Origin: Brachybacterium faecium DSM 4810
GTDB taxonomy: Bacteria; Actinomycetota; Actinomycetes; Actinomycetales; Dermabacteraceae
Assembly (NCBI GenBank): GCA_000023405.1
Contig: CP001643.1
Location: forward strand, 1,178,001-1,242,000
Direction: 5' to 3'
Length of the DNA: 64,000 nucleotides
The position numbers and the translations under genes are program-made. This document shows positions 9,532 through 17,413 of this stretch, one piece after another. Every line of letters begins with the position of its first letter. The first letter of the stretch is position 1. The notes below the pieces were generated by a model that saw only the letters and a program-made list of their open reading frames with translations, was not told the DNA's origin and searched no databases.

Positions 9532-10512
9532 ATGAACGCCCCCGCCGCGCCGGCGGCCCCCGCCGAGGCAGAGCCGGGCCTCCCCCTGCTCGCCGTCGTC
9601 GGCGCGACCGCCACCGGGAAGTCCGATCTCGCGATCGACCTGGCCGAACGCCTGGACGGCGAGGTCGTCAACGCCGATGCGCTGCAGCTGTACCGGGGGA
9701 TGGACATCGGCACCGCGAAGGTGACGGCGCAGGAGCGCCGCGGGATCCCGCACCATCTGCTGGACGTGTTGGACGTGACCGAGGAGGCGAGCGTCTCCGC
9801 CTATCAGCGGGCGGCGCGCGAGGCGATCGCCGGGATCCGCTCCCGGGGCCGGGTCCCGATCCTGGTGGGAGGCTCCGGGCTCTACGTGCGCGCCGCGCTC
9901 GACGACATCGAGTTCCCGCCGACGGATCCCGACCTCCGCGCCCGCCTCGAGGAACGTGCCCGGCGGGAGGGCACCGAGGCCCTCCACCGGGAGCTCTCCG
10001 CGAGCGACCCCGAGGCCGCTCGCACGATCGGTCTCCACGACGCCCGCCGCATCGTGCGCGCCCTCGAGGTCGGGGAGCTCACCGGCAAGCCGTTCGCCGC
10101 CTTCCTGCCCCGTCCCCACCACCACGACCCCTCGACCGTGCAGCTGGGGCTGCGGCGAGATCGGGCGGTCCTGCACGAGCGGATCGCCCTGCGGGTGGAG
10201 CGGATGGTCCAGCAGGGCCTGCTGGCGGAGATCCGCGCCCTGCGCGAACAGGGCCTGGACCGCGGCCGCACGGCGCGCCGCGCGATCGGTTACGAGCAGG
10301 GACTCGCCGTGCTCGACGGCGCGATGAGCTGCGCCGAAGCGGTCGAGGCGACTGTCGCCGGCACCCGGCGCCTGGTGCGCAAACAGGACACCTGGTTCCG
10401 CCGCGACCACCGGGTGCACTGGCTCGAGGCCGATGCCGACGGGGACCTCGTGGGCCAGGCCCTGCACCGCATCGAGGCGGCCCGGACCGCGCGTGGCACG
10501 CAGCAGTCCTAG
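9532..10512 (+). CDS. miaA: tRNA dimethylallyltransferase MiaA
   Basis: Transfers a dimethylallyl group from DMAPP to N6 of A37 in UNN-decoding tRNAs, the first step of ms2i6A synthesis completed by MiaB. The 326-residue protein has the P-loop VVGATATGKSDLAIDLA near the N-terminus, NADALQLYRGMDIGTAK, the substrate loop VGGSGLYVRAALDDIEFPP, and the C-terminal GTRRLVRKQDTWFRRD. The ATG at 9532 follows a TAAGGT box by 7 nt. An in-frame start at 9523 would overlap this box and is less likely. Its TAG stop forms part of the dapF promoter. Confidence 0.95.
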   Translation: MNAPAAPAAPAEAEPGLPLLAVVGATATGKSDLAIDLAERLDGEVVNADALQLYRGMDIGTAKVTAQERRGIPHHLLDVLDVTEEASVSAYQRAAREAIAGIRSRGRVPILVGGSGLYVRAALDDIEFPPTDPDLRARLEERARREGTEALHRELSASDPEAARTIGLHDARRIVRALEVGELTGKPFAAFLPRPHHHDPSTVQLGLRRDRAVLHERIALRVERMVQQGLLAEIRALREQGLDRGRTARRAIGYEQGLAVLDGAMSCAEAVEATVAGTRRLVRKQDTWFRRDHRVHWLEADADGDLVGQALHRIEAARTARGTQQS

Positions 10513-10515
10513 GCT
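10510..10515 (+). promoter_or_regulatory. -10 box of leaderless dapF promoter, overlapping the miaA stop
   Basis: TAGGCT contains the TAG stop codon of miaA and lies 6 nt before the dapF ATG at 10522. Confidence 0.5.
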
Positions 10516-10521
10516 CGCTCC

Positions 10522-11370
10522 ATGACCGACAGCATCGACTTCACCAAGGGGCACGGCACCGAGAACGACTTCGTGGTGCTGGATGACCCCGAGGGTGCCC
10601 TGGAGCTGGAGGCCGTCGCGGTGGCCGCGCTCGCCGATCGGCGCGCCGGCATCGGCGGCGACGGCGTGATCCGGTGCGTCCGCAGCCGCTGCGCCGGGAT
10701 CGACGCCCCGCCGGATGCCCCGGAATGGTTCATGGACTACCGCAACGCCGACGGCTCGCTCGCCGAGATGTGCGGCAACGGCGTGCGGGTGTTCGCCGCG
10801 CACCTGCGCCGCACGGGCCACATCACCACCGGCCGGTTCGAGATCCTCACGCGCGCCGGGGTGCGCACCGTGGACATCCTCGAGGAGCCCGCGAGCCCCG
10901 GCGGCGACTGGAGCGTGCGCGTGGGGATGGGCGCCTCCCGCAGCACGCAGCGGGCCCGCACCGTCGAGATCGCGGGCGTGCGCCTGACGGCGACCGACGT
11001 GGACATGGGCAACCCGCACACCGTCGTGTTCCTCCCGCCGGAGCTCGCGCTCGAGGGGCTCGACCTCACCCGCCGCCCCGCGCTCGAGCCCGAACCGGCC
11101 CGCGGCGCCAACGTCGAACTGGTCCGCGAGCGCGGTCCGCGGCACGTGGCGATGCGGGTGCATGAGCGCGGAGTGGGCGAGACCCGCTCGTGCGGGACCG
11201 GGGTCGCCGCCGTCGCGGTCGCCGCCGCGCTGCGCGCCGGGGACGAGTCCCGCGCACCGTGGACGGTGGACGTCCCCGGCGGTCGCCTGCAGGTGGGCTG
11301 GACCGAGGAGGGCGAGGTCACCCTCACCGGGCCCGCACGTCTGGTCGCCGACGGCCGCACCCTCGTCTGA
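10522..11370 (+). CDS. dapF: Diaminopimelate epimerase DapF
   Basis: Cofactor-independent epimerase converting LL- to meso-diaminopimelate, precursor of lysine and of the mDAP cross-link residue. The 282-residue protein starts with FTKGHGTENDFVVLDD and has both catalytic cysteines in MCGNGVRVFA and ETRSCGTGVAAVAVAA. The spacing and length match the family. It starts 9 bases after miaA. Provision of meso-DAP agrees with the mDAP-type MurE encoded further on. Confidence 0.95.
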   Translation: MTDSIDFTKGHGTENDFVVLDDPEGALELEAVAVAALADRRAGIGGDGVIRCVRSRCAGIDAPPDAPEWFMDYRNADGSLAEMCGNGVRVFAAHLRRTGHITTGRFEILTRAGVRTVDILEEPASPGGDWSVRVGMGASRSTQRARTVEIAGVRLTATDVDMGNPHTVVFLPPELALEGLDLTRRPALEPEPARGANVELVRERGPRHVAMRVHERGVGETRSCGTGVAAVAVAAALRAGDESRAPWTVDVPGGRLQVGWTEEGEVTLTGPARLVADGRTLV

Positions 11371-11453
11371 CGGCCCTTTCTGACGGCTCCCGCCTGACGG
11401 CCCCGTCTGATGGCTCTCGTCTGATGCTCCTGCCCGACGGGTCCGTCCGATGG
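11367..11453. repeat. Seven-copy YYGAYGG array at the dapF 3' end
   Basis: CTGACGG-type heptamers start at 11367, 11380, 11394, 11407, 11421 (CTGATGC), 11434 and 11447, a regular period of 13-14 bp. The first unit contains the dapF stop codon. The array fills most of the 112-base gap between two convergent genes. Confidence 0.6.
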
Positions 11454-11482
11454 CGGGCGCCTGCGCACGGCAGGAGGCTCGG

Positions 11483-12097
11483 TCAGGCCTCGGGGCCGAT
11501 CTCGAGCACGCGGAACCCCTTCGCGCTCGCGACCTTCCCCACCTCCCGTTCGGGCAGCTGCTCACCGAGCCAGCGCGCCAGCGGGTCCGCGCCCAGATTC
11601 TTGCCGACCACCAGGTCGGCCGTGCCGTGCGGGGCGAGCCGCGCGGTCCACTCGCGCAGCAGGGCGTGCAGCGCCTGCTTCCCGATGCGGATCGGCGGGT
11701 TCGACCACAGCGCGTCGACCACGAGATCCTCCGGCACCTCCTCGGGGGCGAGGACGCGCACGTTCTCCAGCCCCGCACGCTGCGCGTTCTCGGCGGTGAG
11801 CTCTCGCGCGCGGGAGCTGACATCGACCGCCCACACCTGCGCATCGGGGTGCAGTAAGGCGGCGGTCAGGGCGATCGGGCCCCAGCCGCAGCCGAGATCC
11901 ACGATGGTCGCGCCCGCCGGCGGGGCGGTGATCTCGTCCAGGCGGTCCAGCAGCACCGCAGTGGCCTTGTCGAGGCCGCGCCCGCTGAACACAGAGCTGC
12001 TCGAGACGAGGTCGAGATCGCGGCCCGCCAGGCGCACTCGCAGCGGGAAGCGGCGATCCTCGGTCTGGGGGGAGGGGGAGAAATAGTGCTCGTCCAC
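11483..12097 (-). CDS. Class I SAM-dependent methyltransferase, RsmC/RlmG-like
   Basis: A 204-residue methyltransferase. It has the SAM-binding motif DLGCGWGPIALTAALL, an acidic motif II in WAVDVSS, and a catalytic SNPPIRIGK (NPP[F/Y]-type) typical of N-methyltransferases acting on guanine or adenine. The fold and N-terminus (HYFSPSP and VFSGRGLDKATAVLL) resemble RsmC-type 16S rRNA guanine methyltransferases, in a short version lacking the inactive N-terminal copy. The substrate is therefore inferred. The GTG start is 6 nt after a TATCCT box. It is divergent from hflX. Confidence 0.82.
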   Translation of the reverse strand: MDEHYFSPSPQTEDRRFPLRVRLAGRDLDLVSSSSVFSGRGLDKATAVLLDRLDEITAPPAGATIVDLGCGWGPIALTAALLHPDAQVWAVDVSSRARELTAENAQRAGLENVRVLAPEEVPEDLVVDALWSNPPIRIGKQALHALLREWTARLAPHGTADLVVGKNLGADPLARWLGEQLPEREVGKVASAKGFRVLEIGPEA

Positions 12098-12103
12098 CCG
12101 AGC

Positions 12104-12109
12104 AGGATA
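12104..12109 (-). promoter_or_regulatory. -10 box of leaderless methyltransferase promoter
   Basis: Read on the minus strand, TATCCT lies 6 nt before the GTG at 12097, with no Shine-Dalgarno. Confidence 0.5.
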
Positions 12110-12252
12110 CGGAGGCCCGCGACGGTGCGGCGACGGGGGAGCGGGGCCGGTGGCGGGCCCCGCTCCGCCCTGCGCAAAATCCCTCGACCGCCGGGCACGG
12201 ACGTGGGACTCTGGATATCTCGACGTTCACCGACCCAAGGAGTGCCCTGATC

Positions 12253-13818
12253 GTGCCCATTGCTTTCCATCCCGAACCCGCTTCCGACGCCGACGTCGAC
12301 GGGACCACGCCGGGAGGAGCCGGGGCCGCGGAGCACTCGAACAGCGCGGACCGTGCCACGTCCCCAGCGCCGGCCCCCAACCGCGACCCGCTGACCCAGC
12401 GGATCCTCGATCGCGGCGATGCGTCGCTCTCTGCGGCCACCTACGACTCCGAGACGGACGGCGAGCAGTTCGATCTCGCCGACCGCCAGGCGCTGCGCCG
12501 CGTCGGCGGGCTCTCCACCGAGCTCGACGACGTCACCGAGGTCGAGTACCGCCAGCTGCGGCTGGAGCGCGTGGTGCTCGCCGGGCTCTACACCTCCGGC
12601 AACGCCGAGGCGGCGGAGACCAGCCTGCGCGAGCTCGCCGCGCTCGCCGACACCGCCGGCTCGGAGGTGCTCGACGGCGTGCTGCAGCGCCGCGCCCACC
12701 CCGACCCGGCCACGTTCCTGGGCAAGGGCAAGGCCGCCGAGCTGGCCGATCTGGTCGCTGCGAGCGGAGCCGACACGGTCGTCGCCGACGGCGAGCTGGC
12801 ACCGGGCCAGCGGCGCGCGCTCGAGGACGTCGTCAAGGTGAAGGTCATCGACCGCACCGCGCTGATCCTGGACATCTTCGCCCAGCACGCGAAGTCCCGT
12901 GAGGGCAAGGCCCAGGTCGAGCTGGCGCAGCTCGAGTACCTCCTGCCGCGGCTGCGCGGCTGGGGCGAGTCGATGTCCCGCCAGGCCGGTGGTCAGGTGG
13001 GCGGTGCCGGCGCCGGCATGGGCTCGCGCGGCCCCGGCGAGACGAAGATCGAGCTGGACCGGCGCCGCATCCGCGACCGCATGTCCAAGCTGCGCCGCGA
13101 GATCAAGGCCATGGCGCCCGGCCGCGCTGAGCAGCGCGCCCACCGCACACGCCACCAGGTACCGGCCGTCGCGATCGCCGGCTACACCAACGCCGGGAAG
13201 TCCTCGCTGCTGAACCGGCTCACCGGTGCCGGGGTGCTGGTCGAGAACGCCCTGTTCGCGACTCTGGACCCGACGGTGCGGAGGTCGACCACGCCCGACG
13301 GGCGGGAGTTCACCTACGCGGACACCGTCGGCTTCGTGCGGCATCTGCCCACCCAGCTGGTGGAGGCCTTCCGCTCCACCCTCGAGGAGGTGGGCGGCGC
13401 GGATCTGCTGCTGCACGTGGTCGATGCCTCGCACCCTGATCCGGAGGGCCAGATCACGGCGGTCCGCGCCGTGCTCGGGGAGCTCGAGGGCTTCGACGTC
13501 CCCGAGATCGTGGTGCTGAACAAGGCGGACATCGCCGAGCCCGAGACCATCGCCCGGCTGCGCAGCCAGGTCGGCGACAGCGCCGTGGTCTCGGCACGCA
13601 CCGGCATGGGGATCCAGGAGCTGCGCGAGCTGATCGCCGAGCGGCTTCCCCGTCCCGCCGTCGAGGTCGATGTGGTCGTGCCGTACTCGCGCGGGGACCT
13701 GGTCTCCCGGGTGCACAGCACCGGCGAGGTCCTCGCGGAGGAGCACCTGGTGGAGGGCACGCGCGTGCACGCCCGGGTGGATGCGGCCCTCGCCGCGGAG
13801 CTGCACGGCACCGCCTGA
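12253..13818 (+). CDS. hflX: GTPase HflX
   Basis: Ribosome-associated GTPase that splits stalled or heat-damaged 70S ribosomes. The 521-residue protein has the HflX N-terminal domain (LERVVLAGLYTS), the glycine-rich linker GGQVGGAGAGMGSRGPGETK, and a long basic helix. The G domain has G1 GYTNAGKSS at 310-318, G2 in the following TLDPTVRR, G3 DTVGFVRHLP and G4 LNKAD. An AAGGAG site at 12237-12242 serves the GTG at 12253. The first 60 residues are low complexity. Placement near miaA, dapF and lexA is standard for actinobacteria. Confidence 0.95.
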   Translation: MPIAFHPEPASDADVDGTTPGGAGAAEHSNSADRATSPAPAPNRDPLTQRILDRGDASLSAATYDSETDGEQFDLADRQALRRVGGLSTELDDVTEVEYRQLRLERVVLAGLYTSGNAEAAETSLRELAALADTAGSEVLDGVLQRRAHPDPATFLGKGKAAELADLVAASGADTVVADGELAPGQRRALEDVVKVKVIDRTALILDIFAQHAKSREGKAQVELAQLEYLLPRLRGWGESMSRQAGGQVGGAGAGMGSRGPGETKIELDRRRIRDRMSKLRREIKAMAPGRAEQRAHRTRHQVPAVAIAGYTNAGKSSLLNRLTGAGVLVENALFATLDPTVRRSTTPDGREFTYADTVGFVRHLPTQLVEAFRSTLEEVGGADLLLHVVDASHPDPEGQITAVRAVLGELEGFDVPEIVVLNKADIAEPETIARLRSQVGDSAVVSARTGMGIQELRELIAERLPRPAVEVDVVVPYSRGDLVSRVHSTGEVLAEEHLVEGTRVHARVDAALAAELHGTA

Positions 13819-13825
13819 CCGCTCC

Positions 13826-13904
13826 GCGGCAGGAGGCCGGCCTGTCGGATCTCGCCGGGTCGACGTGCTGCGAAGGATGAGCGGCAGGAGACCGGCCTGT
13901 CGGA
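13826..13904. repeat. 24-bp direct repeat between hflX and dinG
   Basis: GCGGCAGGAGGCCGGCCTGT(CGGA) at 13826-13849 recurs at 13881-13904 with one mismatch, 55 bases apart. Each copy has an internal GGCCGGCC-like palindromic core. Confidence 0.6.
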
Positions 13905-13937
13905 CACAGCCTGGGAGGCTGACGGTCGATGCCCGGA

Positions 13938-13943
13938 TACCCT
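13938..13943 (+). promoter_or_regulatory. -10 box of leaderless dinG promoter
   Basis: TACCCT lies 6 nt before the ATG at 13950. The 15-mer TACCCTGAGCGGATG is identical at nrdR. Confidence 0.55.
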
Positions 13944-13949
13944 GAGCGG

Positions 13950-15971
13950 ATGACCGCCGCCACCGATCAGCCCACCGCTCCCGCTGCCGGTGACATCCCT
14001 CTGTCCACCCTCATGGACGCCGCTGTGGCGGCGATCGGCGGCTCTGCCCGCCCGGGCCAGCAGGCGATGGCCGGCGCGGTGGATGTGGCGATGTCCGGTG
14101 GGCGCCATCTGCTGGTGCAGGCCGGCACCGGTACGGGCAAGTCGCTGGCATATCTGGTGCCCGCGCTGCGCCACGCCCTCGTCAGCGGGAGGCCGGTCGT
14201 CGTCTCCACTGCGACGATCGCGCTGCAGACCCAGATCGTGCGCAAGGACCTGCCGCGCCTCGTGGAGGCCGTCGCACCCCACCTGCCCCGCACGCCCACC
14301 TTCGCGCTGCTCAAGGGCCGCGCGAACTATCTGTGCAAGCACAAGATCGCCGGCGGCTATCCGGTGGACATCGACCCGGGCGCGCTGTTCGCCGAGTCGT
14401 CCGCCGATCCGGCGCGCGGCGGGGGAGAACGGCTCGGGGACCAGGTGCGCCGGTTGCGCGAATGGGCGGAGGAGACCGACAGCGGAGACCGCGATTCCCT
14501 CGAGGACGCCGTCTCCGATCGCGCCTGGCGGCAGGTCTCGGTCACCGGCACGCAGTGCATCGGCAACAGCTGCCCGATGTTCGAGGACTGCTTCGCCGAG
14601 CGCAGCCGGGAGATCGCCCGAGAGGTGGACATCGTGGTCACCAACCACGCCCTGCTCGCGATCGACGCCTTCGACAACCACGGCATCATCCCGGAGCATG
14701 ATGTCGTCGTCTTCGACGAGGCGCACGATCTCACCACGCGGGTCACCAGCGCCGTCACCGACATCCTCACTCCCGGCATGCTGCGCGGCACGGTGCGGGA
14801 CCTGCGCGGCCTGGGTGTGGGCGCCACCGCCCTGGACGATGCCTCCGAGGAGCTGCGGGAGGCGCTCGAGCTCTCGCCGGACGGCCGCGTGATCGGCGAT
14901 CTGCCGCAGCGGCTCGGCGATGCGCTGGTCCAGCTGCGCGTCGAGGCGCGCACTGCGCACTCCGAGGCCAAGGATGCCGGTGGCGAGAGCTCCGCCGGTG
15001 CCCGCAAGACGGTGCGCGCGAACCTGCAGGAGATCTTCGACGTCTGCGAGCGGCTCACCGCCCCGGGCGAGGATGACGTGGTCTCGATCTCCCATTCGCA
15101 GGCCACCGGCCGCTCGAGCATCCAGGTGGCGCCGCTGAGCGTCGCCGGGGCGATGCGCGGGGCGATCCTCGAGGAGCGCACGGCGGTGCTCACCTCCGCG
15201 ACGCTCGCGCTCGGCGGGCGCTTCGAACCGGCCGCGGGCGAGGTGGGACTGGGCCGCCAGGGCCGAGTCGACGTGGAGGAGCTGCCGCGCGGGGAGGATT
15301 CGGGCGCCTGGGCGGGGCTCGATGTGGGAAGCCCCTTCGAGTACCGCCGGCAGGGGATCCTCTACACGGCGAGCCACCTGCCGCAGCCGGGGCGTGACGG
15401 CCCCTCCTCGGCGATGCTGGACCACCTCACCGAGCTCGTGGAGGCCGCCCGCGGGGGAGCGCTGTGCCTGTTCTCCTCACGTCGCGGCGCCGAGCTGGCG
15501 GCCGAGCACGTGCGGGCGCGGCTCGACCTCACGGTCGCGGTGCAGGGGGAGGACTCGATGGCGAACCTGGTGCGCACTTTCCGCGAGGAGGAGGACGCGA
15601 GCCTCTTCGGCACCCTCACCCTGTGGCAGGGCGTGGATGTCTCGGGCCGTTCTCTGCGCCTGGTCACGATCGACCGGATACCGTTCCCCCGCCCCGATGA
15701 CCCGCTGACCGCCGCCCGGCAGGAGCGGATCGGCAGACGCGGCGGCAACGGGTTCATGTCCGTCTCCGCACAGCACGCCGCGCTGCTGCTCGCCCAGGGT
15801 GCGGGCCGGCTGATCCGTGCGCAGGACGACCGCGGCATGGTCGCGGTGCTGGACCCGCGGTTGTCGACCGCGCGGTACGGCGGGTTCCTGCGGGAGTCGA
15901 TGCCCCCGCTGTGGCCGACGACCGACCCGGAAATCGCCCTCGCGGCGCTGCGACGCCTCGCCGGCGCCTGA
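13950..15971 (+). CDS. dinG: ATP-dependent DNA helicase, DinG/XPD family
   Basis: Superfamily 2 iron-sulphur helicase of the DinG/YoaA group, probably unwinding R-loops, forks or recombination intermediates. The 673-residue product has Walker A GTGTGKS at 59-65 and DEAH at 256-259. A cysteine cluster between them (one in LCKHKIAGG, then CIGNSCPMFEDC) is suited to bind a 4Fe-4S cluster. VTNHALLAIDAF, and LLLAQGAGRLIRAQDDRGMV near the C-terminus, are typical. An ATG at 13929 is in frame, but 13950 directly follows the TACCCT box. No LexA box was found upstream. Confidence 0.9.
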   Translation: MTAATDQPTAPAAGDIPLSTLMDAAVAAIGGSARPGQQAMAGAVDVAMSGGRHLLVQAGTGTGKSLAYLVPALRHALVSGRPVVVSTATIALQTQIVRKDLPRLVEAVAPHLPRTPTFALLKGRANYLCKHKIAGGYPVDIDPGALFAESSADPARGGGERLGDQVRRLREWAEETDSGDRDSLEDAVSDRAWRQVSVTGTQCIGNSCPMFEDCFAERSREIAREVDIVVTNHALLAIDAFDNHGIIPEHDVVVFDEAHDLTTRVTSAVTDILTPGMLRGTVRDLRGLGVGATALDDASEELREALELSPDGRVIGDLPQRLGDALVQLRVEARTAHSEAKDAGGESSAGARKTVRANLQEIFDVCERLTAPGEDDVVSISHSQATGRSSIQVAPLSVAGAMRGAILEERTAVLTSATLALGGRFEPAAGEVGLGRQGRVDVEELPRGEDSGAWAGLDVGSPFEYRRQGILYTASHLPQPGRDGPSSAMLDHLTELVEAARGGALCLFSSRRGAELAAEHVRARLDLTVAVQGEDSMANLVRTFREEEDASLFGTLTLWQGVDVSGRSLRLVTIDRIPFPRPDDPLTAARQERIGRRGGNGFMSVSAQHAALLLAQGAGRLIRAQDDRGMVAVLDPRLSTARYGGFLRESMPPLWPTTDPEIALAALRRLAGA

Positions 15972-16073
15972 GCGGCATCGCGAGGCTGAGGGCGGGGTTG
16001 GCGTCCTGCCGCGCGCTGAGCGGCATCCCGGGGTCGACGACCAGCCGCCCCGTCGCCGCGAGCTGAGCGCGCC

Positions 16074-16100
16074 GCCGCCGGGCTGACCTCGCCCGGCGGC
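16074..16100. terminator. Hairpin between dinG and lexA
   Basis: Perfect 10-bp inverted repeat GCCGCCGGGC / GCCCGGCGGC with a 7-nt loop, in the gap between two convergent genes. There is no T-tract on either side. Confidence 0.6.
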
Positions 16101-16115
16101 AGCCGCGCGGCACGC

Positions 16116-16820
16116 TCAGACGGCGCGCAGCACCGCCACGACCTTGCCGAGCACGTCGGCGTGATCGCCCAGGATCGGCGCGAAGGCCGGGTTGTGCGGC
16201 ATCAGCCAGACGTGGTCGTCACGCTGCACGAAGGTCTTCACCGTGGCCTCGCCATCGATCATCGCGGCGACGATCTCGCCCCGCTCCGCCGTGCTCTGGG
16301 ACCGCACCACCACCCAGTCGCCGTCACAGATGGCCGCGTCGATCATCGAATCGCCCACCACCTGGAGGAGGAAGAGGTCCCCGTCGCCCACCAGGCGCTG
16401 CGGCAGGGTGAAGACGTCCTCGACCTGCTCCTCGGCCGTGATGGGGACACCGGCGGCGATCCGGCCGACCAGCGGGACGGTGACCGAGCTGGGGCTGATC
16501 TCCGGCTCCGCCGCCACGGCCGGCGGCGTCGGGGCGTCATCCGCCTCCGGCATCACGACCTCCATCGCCCGGGGGCGCTTGGGGTCGCGGCGCAAGAACC
16601 CCTTGCGCTCGAGCGACTGCAGCTGGTGCGCCACGGAGGACGAGGAGGTCAGCCCCACCGCGTCCCCGATCTCGCGCATCGTCGGCGGGTAGCCGCGGGT
16701 GGCCACGGCCTCGTTGATGGTCTCCAGGATCAGCCGCTGCCGCCGGGTGAGGCCGGCGGTGCGCTCGTCGGCCGGGGCGTCGCCCCGGGCCCTCGTCGGC
16801 TTGGGGGTGCTCGGCGTCAT
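16116..16820 (-). CDS. lexA: SOS repressor LexA
   Basis: Dimeric repressor of DNA-damage genes that cleaves itself when stimulated by RecA filaments. The 234-residue protein has an N-terminal winged helix-turn-helix (about 25-85, [20 protein letters not shown]). The cleavage site A123-G124 lies in GRIAAGVPI. The S24-type peptidase dyad is S158 in VVGDSMID and K195 in ATVKTF. An AGGAGG site precedes the ATG at 16820. A LexA box overlaps the -35 of its own promoter, so it is autoregulated. It is divergent from the DivS-like gene. Confidence 0.97.
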   Translation of the reverse strand: MTPSTPKPTRARGDAPADERTAGLTRRQRLILETINEAVATRGYPPTMREIGDAVGLTSSSSVAHQLQSLERKGFLRRDPKRPRAMEVVMPEADDAPTPPAVAAEPEISPSSVTVPLVGRIAAGVPITAEEQVEDVFTLPQRLVGDGDLFLLQVVGDSMIDAAICDGDWVVVRSQSTAERGEIVAAMIDGEATVKTFVQRDDHVWLMPHNPAFAPILGDHADVLGKVVAVLRAV

Positions 16821-16877
16821 CGTGCGGCCTCCTGGGTTCGTCTGTCGGACCCTCGCGGTTCCGTTGTCCTGTGCCCC

Positions 16878-16907
16878 AGCGTAGGGCGGCGCACGGCAGA
16901 AGCCAAA
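16878..16907 (-). promoter_or_regulatory. lexA promoter
   Basis: On the minus strand TTTGGC (-35, 16902-16907) and TACGCT (-10, 16878-16883) are separated by 18 nt. The -35 lies inside the SOS box at 16903-16918. Confidence 0.6.
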
Positions 16908-16918
16908 CAGGTGTTCGA
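16903..16918 (-). promoter_or_regulatory. SOS box 1 in lexA/divS intergenic region
   Basis: On the minus strand it reads TCGAACACCTGTTTGG, a near-perfect LexA operator (GAAC-N4-GTTT). It overlaps the lexA -35. Confidence 0.85.
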
Positions 16919-16926
16919 TGTTTCTG

Positions 16927-16956
16927 TTGCGTGTCGCGAGCGCATCGGGTTACAGT
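16927..16956 (+). promoter_or_regulatory. Promoter of the DivS-like gene
   Basis: TTGCGT (16927-16932), an 18-nt spacer, and TACAGT (16951-16956). SOS box 2 lies just downstream of the expected start, where bound LexA would block clearance. Confidence 0.6.
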
Positions 16957-16971
16957 CGCACAGACATTCGA

Positions 16972-16987
16972 TCGAACAGGAGTTCGG
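16972..16987 (+). promoter_or_regulatory. SOS box 2 in front of the DivS-like gene
   Basis: TCGAACAGGAGTTCGG matches the LexA operator TCGAAC-N4-GTTCGG exactly and ends 2 nt before the ATG at 16990. It also contains the purine stretch CAGGAG, which could serve as a ribosome-binding site. Confidence 0.88.
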
Positions 16988-16989
16988 AT

Positions 16990-17385
16990 ATGCGTACGGA
17001 AACCGCCACGGTCCTTCCCTTCCCGTCGCAGGGCACCCCGCGCGACGAGGCCGCTCCTCGAGCGCGCGTTCGACTCGAGCCCACCCGTCGCGGGCGGCTG
17101 ATGGTCACCGGGATCGCCTTCCTGCTCGGGCTGGTGGCCGCCGCCCTCGCGCTGCTGGCCCTGGATCTGCCGTCGGCGCTCGCCGGCACCGAGGGGGAGG
17201 AGCCCGTCACCGTCACCGTCGAGAGCGGCGACACCCTCTGGGCCTACGCCGAGCAGTACGCACCGGAGGAGATGAGCGCCCAGGAGTTCATCGCCGAGGT
17301 GCGCAGCCACAACCACCTGCCGACCGGCCGCATCACCGCGGGCCAGCAGATCGAGCTGCCGGGCACGGAGGATGCCGCGCGCTGA
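16990..17385 (+). CDS. LysM-domain membrane protein, SOS cell-division suppressor (DivS/Rv2719c/YneA-like)
   Basis: A 131-residue protein with a short Arg-rich cytoplasmic N-terminus, one membrane helix ([20 protein letters not shown], about 37-57) and an extracellular LysM domain ([18 protein letters not shown] to GQQIELPG). Position, architecture and the LexA box immediately before the ATG match M. tuberculosis Rv2719c and C. glutamicum DivS, which delay septation after DNA damage; B. subtilis YneA is analogous. Sequence similarity between these proteins is low, so the function rests on context and layout. The upstream frame to 16918 is not used, because it would run through the promoter and operator. 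Confidence 0.78.
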   Translation: MRTETATVLPFPSQGTPRDEAAPRARVRLEPTRRGRLMVTGIAFLLGLVAAALALLALDLPSALAGTEGEEPVTVTVESGDTLWAYAEQYAPEEMSAQEFIAEVRSHNHLPTGRITAGQQIELPGTEDAAR

Positions 17386-17401
17386 GCCGGCCCGCTGCCG
17401 G

Positions 17402-17407
17402 TACCCT
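17402..17407 (+). promoter_or_regulatory. -10 box of leaderless nrdR promoter
   Basis: TACCCT lies 6 nt before the ATG at 17414. The 15-mer from the box through the ATG is identical to that of dinG. Confidence 0.55.
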
Positions 17408-17413
17408 GAGCGG

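Noticed and set aside
13905..13950. LexA box for dinG
   Set aside because: No matching palindrome near the promoter despite the gene's name.
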